A stretch of 64,000 bases of DNA from Turnera subulata. Lineage: Eukaryota > Streptophyta > Magnoliopsida > Malpighiales > Passifloraceae. The stretch spans positions 37,079 to 101,078 of the forward strand of contig JAKUCV010006766.1 of NCBI GenBank assembly GCA_028386065.3, written 5' to 3'. Below, in pieces: positions 52,801-61,233 of the stretch. Both the position numbers and the translations under genes were made by a program. The notes beneath the pieces were generated by a model, which was given only the letters and a program-made list of their open reading frames with translations, was not told the DNA's origin and did no database searches. Each line of letters begins with the position of its first letter. Within the stretch, counting starts at the first letter, position 1.

Positions 52801-54834
52801 CGAGGAAGGTGGAAAACTACAAACCAAACCAACTTTGCCTCCACATCATACTAGTCAGGTTTGCTGTTTGGATATATCCCTTTTCCATGGATGTGGTGGT
52901 CACTTAAAGGGAATTATGCAGTTGGAATTTGTGTTACATCTGTCATTTGTGAAGCAAAACTCGTGACAATGTGCAGAAACAAATCAACAGAAGATTGTGG
53001 AGGCCGGTGGCCTGAGGTCTTTATTGACGCTTCTTAGAAGCTCAGAAGATGAAACCATCCATAGGGTTGCAGCAGGTGCAATTGCCAACCTGGCAATGAA
53101 TGGTAAGTTTTTGCATCGATAGATTATCTTACCACTGAATGTGTGATTTGTTCTATTTTATTTCTTTATTTGTTATGATTGCCTTTGGAGTCAGTTTGAC
53201 CTTCGCCTAATGCTATTTTTACTGTTTCACTAGAAACCAACCAAGAACTGATAATGGCTCAAGGGGGAATCAGTCTGTTATCAATTACAGCAGCCAATGC
53301 TGATGATCCTCAAACACTTCGAATGATTGCCGGAGCCATAGCTAATCTTTGTGGAAATGGTAAGCTTCTGGACCTATTTTGATGTTTATTTTTCTGGGCT
53401 GTGAAGCTGCCTGAATTCTGTTAAGTTGAAGAAGTATGGTTGCAGTTGAATAAGTACCTGTTGCATAACTTTTAATGTCTGTAGCACACGATTCATGTGG
53501 TCCTATGTCCAGACTTCATGCTGGTCATTACTACAAATTGTTACTCCGTCCCTCCCACGAAAACTGACACTTTGAGGTTTTAGTTTTGTCTCAAAACACT
53601 TGTGGCTTTAGAATTTCGAGGATGAACTAACCGCTTGTTTTTCTAATATATCCTCATGATTAAATAATAGATTGAGGGAAAAACCGTAAGTAAAATTCTT
53701 GTATTGGGATAATTTTGTCCAAATACTGCTATTATTCCTGTAATGTAGGTTACCGCAATTGTAGTTTGGTATTTGTGTGAAAACGTTACATCTCAATTTG
53801 AGGGCGATGGGGCATATGTGTAGTCAACATGTTCAGATACGCATTTATAAGACTAGTCTACTGGAACCCATCTGACCTGGCATCACAATTGAAAATCTTG
53901 AAAATATGCTACCATTAACTATATCTTACATAATCCCCAGAATGGGACCCTGGATGTTTTGTTTATATTTGCTTCCAGAAGATTAATCATGACACCGTTT
54001 TACATGCTTGGACAATTTAAGATTTTGTTAAATAACTTGTGGGACACAAACTCAATTAGTAGCGTTAGTTTTGTATTCCACTTGGGTGGCAGATAAGGAA
54101 AAGTAGTTAATTGCTCTGCTAATAGTAGTGCTGCAGACCATAACAATATGATTGCCATATTACACAGATAAGTTGCAGGCCAAGCTAAGAGGTGAAGGTG
54201 GGATCAAGGCTTTGTTAGGGATGGTCAGATGCAAGCATCCTGATGTTCTTGCGCAAATTGCCCGTGGAATAGCAAACTTTGCAAAATGCGAGTCAAGGGC
54301 ATCTACTCAAGGTTACACGGTTAACCTAGAACATTTTCCATCCTTTTGGTGCAATAAACTAACATCTTCCTTCCAAAGATTGCATCCTGAACTATTTGTA
54401 CTGAATGCTAGATTTAGAGTGAAGCCTTCAGTTGAGTAAAACTTGTTTATTATATTTTCAGGAACAAAGACAGGAAGGTCTCTTCTGATAGAGGATGGTG
54501 CACTTCCGTGGATCGTACAGAATGCTAACAATGAGGCCTCGCCAATCAGGCGTCACATAGAGCTTGCACTCTGCCATTTAGCACAACATGGTAAGTATGT
54601 TTCTTTTCTTCGACCATGAACAAGTTGCTTTCCCATGAAGTCTTCTCAGGATTCTTTTCGCTAACAATGGCAGAAGCAAATGCAAAAGACATGATTATTG
54701 GCGGTGCACTCTGGGAATTGGTTCGTATCTCACGCGACTGTTCTAGGGAAGATATTAGGAACCTTGCGCATCGAATATTAAGTTCCAGTCCCACTTTCCA
54801 ATCTGAACTGAGGCGGTTACGCATTGATTGTTGA
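46803..54834 (+). CDS. Armadillo-repeat kinesin (ARK2/ARK3, KIN-U type); one motor exon not intact
   Basis: Eighteen good exons: 46803-47031, 47232-47332, 47433-47555, 47779-47964, 48072-48293, 49020-49169, 49829-49917, 50162-50365, 50555-50698, 51451-51576, 51663-51794, 52054-52192, 52325-52417, 52977-53102, 53234-53359, 54168-54311, 54462-54590, 54674-54834. They encode about 875 residues. After a poly-Asn leader, the motor starts at [11 protein letters not shown], with P-loop GQTGTGKT and switch [10 protein letters not shown] coiled coil (50162-52192) and five or six armadillo repeats follow, nearly one per exon (ANLAAE, ANLAMN, ANLCGN). ARKs act on microtubules in root hairs and other tip-growing cells. 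The roughly 50-residue exon with switch II DLAGSE, expected between 48294 and 49019, is not readable. Only its probable 3' end (ATTGATAAATCAG, then the donor at 48580) remains. Confidence 0.9.
48294..49019 (+). pseudogene. Degraded or mis-assembled kinesin switch II exon
   Basis: The upstream exon ends HAILM in phase 0 and the next intact one needs a phase-1 partner (G|GA AGC). A donor in exactly that phase exists at 48580 after ATT GAT AAA TCA G, which would read IDKSG as in ARK proteins. Before it, the words AAGCCT, AGCAA and CTAG recall the expected KP...SK...L coding text, but stops and length changes break every frame and no VVDLAGSER can be read. Confidence 0.5.
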
Positions 54835-56119
54835 TAATCATTTGATAGGGTCGCAATGCTTCGTCCTGTCACAGATAGAGGGGTGCAACATTAGCATGAA
54901 TATCTTCATCTTCTAACCTAAGCAAGGATGGAAGCAGCATTGATCCTGTCCGCCGAGTTTCCTTCAAAGTTGGGTTGCTTGGGTAGTTTGTTGTACCCTA
55001 CTATCAATAACTCGTATATACTAGCTCTCTAATTTGTTAGTTTGAGTCATATAGGGTAACCCTAGTGAGGCCATCTCTCTGGCCTGTTGTAGCCTGTAGG
55101 CAATGTGTAAATTATTTTTGTATACAGAAAAGAGTTGGGGTAGTGCTAACATGCAGGTATTTCGTGTAAAGAAAGGTGGAATTGAGATCATTAATATTGA
55201 AGCTATTAGTATTGATTTGTTCTATTAACGAAGGGATCAATATTTGATTGTTCTTGGCACTAATTATTGTTGCAATATATATCTGTCTAAGTTTTTTTTT
55301 TTTTTTTTTTCACTTATCAGCAAACGAGTTGTTATCTTAGTTTAAATGCTGCTTCAAGCACTGACAGAAAATAAGTACTTTACCATTTGCTGGGCCTCTC
55401 AGGCTCACTTCGTTAATTTTTAAAGTGACAGCTTCATGGCCGTAAACTGTTTCAGAATTTGGATTCGATATTCCACAGAAGGCCCTGAAATCAAAGCTCA
55501 ATGTCGCACAAGGGCTGGGTTCTGCCGTTTGTGCGAGGGAAACTCTTGAAATATTGAGAAGAAGATGCTTTTACATTGTTAAAATTCAAGAAGCATTTAC
55601 AATTGTCGTCCAATTTCAATAATCCAATGGAGTATATGTATCTATATATTGCGCTCAAAACGGGAGGAAAATGTGGCCTAATTAACTAGGCAGCCTAACC
55701 CAAAATGTTGGCCCTTCTTATAAACAACTCAACCTCCTTCCCATCTTATGATATCCCTATCCCTATGATCACCTGCGCACGTGATTTTGCCGCCATCTCG
55801 AAATAGCAGTTACTGCTGTGTATGATCAACTGGTAACGAATTATCAAGGAATTTCGTTTTGTGAACTAATTAAATCTCTTGGCTTCTGAACTGATCGTTT
55901 ACTCTCTACCATTGATATGCACGTCTATAGGTTCACTGTGTTGCTGGTTTGTAAATAAAACAGAAAAGGCAGGTTCATGTTTACTTACACCGAAAATTAC
56001 ACGAAGTTTACTGTGAAAATTTTCATAGTAATGTTTTTAATCACAAATATAGGATATAGAGAGATCCAAGTACGTATCTTCCAAATCGTTTCTTCCTTTT
56101 TCATGGTCAATGAAAAAAA
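54835..56119. other. Kinesin 3' UTR and intergenic region before the LTR zone
   Basis: 3' UTR, T homopolymer at about 55290-55310, then AT-rich DNA. I see no gene or RNA. Confidence 0.5.
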
Positions 56120-56524
56120 GAACTCCAGCCGGCTTGTCGACTGTCATTACAGACCAACACGGGACCTTATCAACATGCTTTGTCCTCACTCACATGTTTC
56201 CAGGGAAAACTTTCCAGGAGGTCACCCATCCTAGAATTGCTCCAAGTCAAGCACGTTTAACTTTGGAGTTCTTCTGGAATGAGCACCGAAAAGGTAGGTG
56301 CACCCTGTTGATATAGTTAGTACCCATCAAACCGTTTAAGCTACTCTCAATTGTACAGTCCCATACCTGTACAACCTCGAAATCGCCCTAATTGTGCAGC
56401 CCCATCCCTACACAGTCTCAGGATCTCTCCTATTCCGGTGTGGATCGGTTCATTCCCGTGCCCCTCCGTCTAGAAGCCTGCCAGAAGCCGCTCCTTGTCC
56501 ATGCTCATCCGGGCACCGGCGTAC
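56120..56524 (-). mobile_element. Retroelement fragment carrying a 5S rRNA-derived segment
   Basis: On the minus strand, positions 56275-56211 read AACTCCAAAGTTAAACGTGC, then CTAGGATGGGTGACCTCC, then TGG, matching the conserved internal-promoter half of plant 5S rRNA (AACTCCGAAGTTAAGCGTGC, CTAGGATGGGTGACCTCC). The middle is changed (TTGACTTGGAGCAATT), so it is not a working 5S gene. 5S-like segments sit in the LTRs of Cassandra TRIMs and in some SINE3-type elements. The text on both sides (GTGAGTGAGGACAAAGCATG, GGTGCTCATTCCAGAAG) reads as retroelement sequence. The ends are not defined. Confidence 0.55.
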
Positions 56525-58394
56525 TGAAACGCCCCGACCCGTATTTACCGTACACAGTAAACACGTGCTGGAACTGTGACAACCCAACCAAAAAGACCAG
56601 CGTACAGTGTATACAACAGGAACACGGGCCCAACAGCCCAAAATAATAATCATCAATAAAAACATATCCGGCCCAATGGCCCAATAATAGTAAAAACAAT
56701 GCACAACGGAAGACTTAACAACTCACAATACACTGTATGCGACATAGATGCAAACTATGGATCCAAGCCCTGTCCAAGGGATAACGCCGCAGCCTGTCTG
56801 GAATGCACCAATCCTGTACAACAAATAGCCCATCCTACGGGATGAAAGCCCGCAGGTGAGGGGTGAGTCCGAAGTGCTCACCGACGAAGAAAAGACCAAC
56901 AATATGAACACAAAAATTACTCAAGTCAAACACAGGCTAAACAGCCAAACACACCAAAGCAAAGACTCGACCCAAAATCGGTCCAAGACCAAAAGACTCA
57001 AATAAAACCAATTATCCAATTTTATCTTTCCGGGCCCCGTCACGGATAAGCTAGAGGCCAGACCTGGTTATCAACACATTCCGGGTGCCAGACCAAATCC
57101 AGAGAACCCAGGGATCGACATCCCAAAAATACGAACCCAGGGATAGACATCCCAAAAATATATCACGGGATAGACATCCCAAGAATAGACATGCTTATCA
57201 AGTAACCCAGGTCAAGGCCACCACGAAATAGTCTCTAACCATCGAGTCGTACCACTACTTATCACGTGACAATTATATTATCGTTATCAAAGTCAAATCG
57301 TAGGGATCGACATCCCTAACCAAAGTACCGGGATAGACATCCCATCCAAAATACCAAGGATCGACATCCTTGTCACAATTCATTACTTATTCCATTATAC
57401 TTGTTCCAAAAGACACAGAAAAATCGACACGGGAATAAACATCCCAAAAATACCAAGTCAAGACACCGGGATAAACATCCCGAACCAAAACACAGCAAAA
57501 GCAACAATCAACAATGCACAATCATCAAAACATGATAACCGAGTAATATAGGCACATATTGAAGGAAATCCATCCTCACCTTGGCCGATTACTCAACTTC
57601 GGAAATAATGACCGGTACGACGCCGGCTCCTCGGGAAACTGCCCGATATCCGAACCTATACCACAAGACAATATATACACATAAATGCACATATTCGGTA
57701 TACTATGATGCCAATACTATGAAATATCCCATCCCGGTTCATATTCGTTTTTATCTCCATTTATCGAAAATATTTAACCGTACGTATATCCGAATATAAT
57801 TTCGGTACTATACTTTAATTAAAATTCTTTCAAAATATTTCCATAAAATAATTATAAATTTCCAAAATAATAATCACCATAATTTTTCTGGAATTTATAA
57901 TATATGTATATATTTTCCATAATATTTCCAAATACTTTTCCAAATAATTATATTATCAAAATAATTAGGTATTTTAGAAATATAGATCATGTATACCATA
58001 AATACATATTTTCCCAAAAGGTACCAGTTACCATAATTTTACAGAAAATCAATAACGTATTTATAATTTTTAGAAAATATATATACAACATTTATCTTTT
58101 CCCCAATTATATATAATAACACTTTTCAAAACCAAACATAATTTTCAGGGTATATATATATACAACATTTTCCCTAAAACCATAAATCATACTGTCTATA
58201 TTTTTCTCTAAGTAAATATATATTTTTTTTGAAAATTAAATACCAGTAACTATATAAACAGATTTATATATATATATATATAATTTTAAAAAAATAACAA
58301 ACCCAACCCGTACGGAGCACCCACAGGGCGCGACCCGCCCGCGACCCGCCCTAAGGATTCGGATCCTCACCTTGGGGACGGCGGCGACGGCGCG
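56525..58394 (-). mobile_element. LTR copy A, Ty3/gypsy-type, right part replaced
   Basis: It starts (plus strand) TGAAACGCCCCGACCCG, as copies B and C do, and follows the same order of blocks: ACACAGTAAACACGTG, a GTCCAAGGG...CATCCTACGGGATG block, CGGGCCCCGTCACGGATAAG, the hairpin array (57111-57482), and CCTCACCTTGGCCGATTACTC. Beyond about 57830 it departs from copy B and ends in a GC-rich stretch (58305-58394) directly against copy B, without the TGTTACA end. It is a truncated or distinct LTR. Confidence 0.65.
57111..57482. repeat. Hairpin-unit array in LTR copy A
   Basis: Eight units of the form GGGAT-NNAC-ATCCC: 57111-57124, 57140-57153, 57167-57180, 57301-57318 (stem extended to TAGGGAT), 57330-57343, 57355-57372 (CAAGGATCGACATCCTTG), 57431-57445 (one inserted A) and 57467-57482 (CGGGATAAACATCCCG). 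Stems of 5-7 pairs close four-base loops CGAC, AGAC or AAAC. Confidence 0.85.
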
Positions 58395-60188
58395 TGAAGC
58401 GCCCCGACCCGTATTTACCGTACACAGTAAACACGTGCCGGAACTGTGACAACCCAACTAGACAAACTCAGCATACAGTGTATAAAACATAAACCCTGGC
58501 TCAACAGCCCAAAAATATAAACAACAATATGGCCCTAAGGCCAAAATAGTAACATCATAGATAACAAAACCAGCCCAATGGCCCAATAATAGTAAAAACA
58601 TGCACAGCGGAAGACTTTAAAACTCACATAAACACTGTATGCACAGATGCAAACTATAGATCCAAGCCCTGTCCAAGGGATAACGCTGCAGCCTGTCTGG
58701 AATGCACCAAGCCTGTACCAAAAATAACTCATCCTACGGGATGAAAGCCCGCAGGTGAGGGGTGAGTCCGAAGTGCTCACAACCATGGATAGACGATCAA
58801 TAAGGACACTAAAATTACTCAAGGCAAAAACAGGCAAAAACCGACCCAAAGACTCAATTTAAACCAATTATCCAATTTTATCTTTCCCGGGCCCCGTCAC
58901 GGATAAGCTAGGGTCGTACCAGGTTATCAACCTGTTCCTGGTGCCAGATCAAAAAGAACCCGGGATCAACATCCCAATAACAAACTCAGGGATCAACATC
59001 CCAACAAAACAGTCTCAAACCATTCGGTCGTACCTCTACTTACCACGTGACAATTATAATACCGTCATTAAAATCAAATCGTAGGGATCGACATCCCTAA
59101 CCAAAATACCGAGGATCGACATCCCCTCCAAAATACCAAGGATCGACATCCTTGTCACTATTTATTATTAATTCCATTTACTTATTCCAAAAGACACAAA
59201 AAATCAACATGGGGATAAACATCCCAAAAACCAAACAGAACACCGGGATAAACATCCCGAACCCAAACACAGCTAAACCACAACATCCAACAATGCAATA
59301 ACACCAAACACAATAACCGAGTAATATAGGCACATATTGAAGGAAATCCATCCTCACCTTGGCCGATTACTCAACTTCGGAGACAATGACCGGTCCGACG
59401 CCGGCTCCTCGGGAAACTGCCCGATATCAAACCTATACACAAAACAATGTACACACACATAAAAGCACATAATCGGTATACCATGACGCCAAAATGTGAA
59501 TTTACCCATCCCGGTTACATATCCGTTATTATCTCCATTTACCGAAAATATTTTACCGTACGTATATCCGAATACTACTTCGGTACCATACTTTAATTAA
59601 AACTATTTTTCCAAGTAATAATAGTTTTTCCAAACATAACTTAATTATTTATCAAAGTAATTATATTTATATTTTCCTGAAAATACCAGAATTAAATTGT
59701 CCATAATTTTCTCAAAATAAATATATAATTTTTTTCCAAAATTGAATTCCAGAATATTAATAAAAATATATATATATATATATAATTTTTTTTCTTTTTC
59801 CTCTCTTTTCTTTTCTTTTCTCTCTTTTTTTTCTTTTTCTTCTCCTCTCTTCCTCTCTTTCTACTGCTTCCTTCTTTTTATAGGCAGTGATGAACTGTGT
59901 GGCGTGTGATAAACAATAATGCTGGCGGGTCCGATCCGGACCAGAAAATATCTGATACCCAGTAGTTATTTTCCGGTGTGATTTTTCGAGAAATTCTGAA
60001 ACTCGAAAAATACCAACTTAGTTCCGAAAAATCCACGGAAAAATCACGAGCGCGGGAAAACTCTCGGTTTCGAAAAACGACTCCCGATTTACCTTGAATT
60101 AATTACCCAAGATTAATTCAACAGTAAATCACGGTAAAAGACTTCTACAGTCCTGGTAAAAATCAAAAATTTTACCCGGGCTGTTACA
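58395..60188 (-). mobile_element. LTR copy B: 3' LTR of a minus-strand Ty3/gypsy-type element
   Basis: A full 1794-base LTR, TG...CA bounded (plus strand TGAAGCGCCCCG ... GGGCTGTTACA). Orientation is minus. Immediately upstream of TGTAACAGCCCGGG on that strand lies TTCGGGGACGAAATTC, then TTTTTAAGGTGGGTAGAC, the usual end-of-pol and polypurine text of plant chromovirus-like elements. A TATAAAAAG box on the minus strand (59882-59874) sits about 310 bases into the LTR. No matching duplication flanks it, as expected if it is one end of a larger element whose internal part lies to the right. Confidence 0.75.
58962..59259. repeat. Hairpin-unit array in LTR copy B
   Basis: Seven units: 58962-58975, 58989-59002, 59082-59099 (TAGGGATCGACATCCCTA), 59111-59128 (GAGGAT...ATCCCCTC), 59137-59154 (CAAGGATCGACATCCTTG), 59212-59225 and 59244-59259 (CGGGATAAACATCCCG). 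Order and stem variants partly parallel those of copy A, while some loops differ (CAAC in place of CGAC or AGAC). Confidence 0.85.
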
Positions 60189-60374
60189 GTCTACCCACCT
60201 TAAAAAGAATTTCGTCCCCGAAATTCCGTCTTATCCGTGGGTCCTACCACGATAAGACTCTGGCACACTCTGCTAGGTATCCAACCTCAACATGAGATAC
60301 CACTTATACCCTTAAGCGACATCTCATCCGCTTATAAATAACAAACCTCATGACTGGCATACTCACACACAGCC
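60189..60374 (-). other. Element end-of-internal region, PPT, and opposing promoter of the antisense ORF
   Basis: On the minus strand EFRGRNSF-stop can be read just before the polypurine tract, recalling the end of chromovirus pol. On the plus strand TATAAATA at 60333-60340 lies 35 bases before the ATG at 60375, fitting a promoter for the antisense ORF. Both strands thus carry signals in under 200 bases. Confidence 0.5.
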
Positions 60375-60770
60375 ATGGACTCTCCACTAAGATCTCGAAC
60401 AACCTCTGACTTCGAGAACAACAGCTACATCGGTGGCACTGCCTTCCCGACAAGCTCTGATGATGAACCTACGAAGAAACGCTTCAAGACGAACATCATC
60501 GGCCTGAAGGAGCACATGGTCGTTTCCCAAAAACGACGAAAGAAACGTGCCAACCAGAAGGCTGAAGATAAGAAAGGCAAGGCGGTAGCTGAGAGCAGCA
60601 CTCCGCAACAGAAGCTGACGCAACTGAACGTCTCGCTGAGGAAGATCAGCTCGGCGGTGGCGCAAATCGAACTGGCGTGCGCGGAGCTGTTCCCACACAT
60701 GAAAACCGTGCAAAAGCTTGTAAAAGATTTAGAGAAACAAGTAACTCAATCCTATGTAAAACTATTATGA
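60375..60770 (+). CDS. Antisense accessory ORF of the LTR element (basic, coiled-coil protein)
   Basis: An intronless frame of 131 residues on the strand opposite to the retroelement, between its 3' LTR and the missing pol. It starts MDSPLRSRTTSDFENN, has an acidic DDE patch, then two basic clusters (KKRFK and QKRRKKRANQK) that look like nuclear localisation signals. From about residue 80 it forms a likely coiled coil of heptad-spaced Leu/Ile/Val (LTQLNVSLRKISSAV, TVQKLVKDLEKQV). A TATA box lies 35 bases upstream and AATAAA starts five bases after the stop (60775-60780). It is clearly more GC-rich than the flanks. Plant Tat-lineage elements (Grande, Retand) are known to carry antisense ORFs in this place. 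I recognise no domain, and whether it is expressed is unknown. Confidence 0.55.
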   Translation: MDSPLRSRTTSDFENNSYIGGTAFPTSSDDEPTKKRFKTNIIGLKEHMVVSQKRRKKRANQKAEDKKGKAVAESSTPQQKLTQLNVSLRKISSAVAQIELACAELFPHMKTVQKLVKDLEKQVTQSYVKLL

Positions 60771-61233
60771 AATGAATAAAATAAATTTCCTTTTAAAGTC
60801 AAAATCTCTTATGTTAAGAAATCTTATGTTAAACGGAAAATAAAACATCTCAAAGCAAAATAAAAATCAACTATAAGAATATAAAATCAAATTTAAAGAA
60901 ATTAAAAACAAAACTCGTTTAACAAAATCAAAACAAAAAGAAATTAAAACCAAAACATGTTTTCATGAACGGTGCTTGTATCGGACGTGAACATCCTCGA
61001 ATCACGAAACGTAACTCGCACAGCTAACGGTGACGTCTGTTTCGTTAACTCACACGGCGATGATCACGAGCACGTCCTGTGTCCCTCGAAAGACACGTTA
61101 CCCACTTGTTCACAATTTCCTCATGAGCCAAAACATCTGTCCCGTCTCATATCTCTCCACGATGTCCGAACAGCTGTGAACTTGTCGCACATGCACTTTA
61201 CTCGAGATATGGTCCCATCTATTCAGCCTCAAC
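60771..61233. other. Unassigned stretch between the antisense ORF and LTR copy C
   Basis: An A-rich part (60780-60950) is followed by less AT-rich sequence (60960-61230) with an open plus frame of 87 codons that runs on into copy C. No domain is recognisable. On the minus strand no primer-binding site follows copy C, so this is not a normal 5' internal region. It may be a remnant of the internal domain. Confidence 0.35.

Noticed and set aside
56211..56277. Functional 5S rRNA gene
   Set aside because: Only the promoter half is conserved; the centre and the ends are replaced by non-rRNA sequence.
56840..56900. Hammerhead ribozyme in the conserved LTR block
   Set aside because: The GAAA and GTC-like words are present, but the CTGATGA core is absent on both strands.
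58395..60188. Plus-strand orientation for LTR copy B
   Set aside because: No TGG-type primer site follows 60188, whereas a polypurine tract and end-of-pol text precede it on the minus strand, and the TATA box is on the minus strand.
60387..60713. 108-codon minus-strand ORF inside the antisense gene
   Set aside because: It lies fully within the plus-strand ORF 60375-60770 and reads as its Arg/Leu-rich shadow. The plus frame has the TATA box, ATG context and AATAAA.
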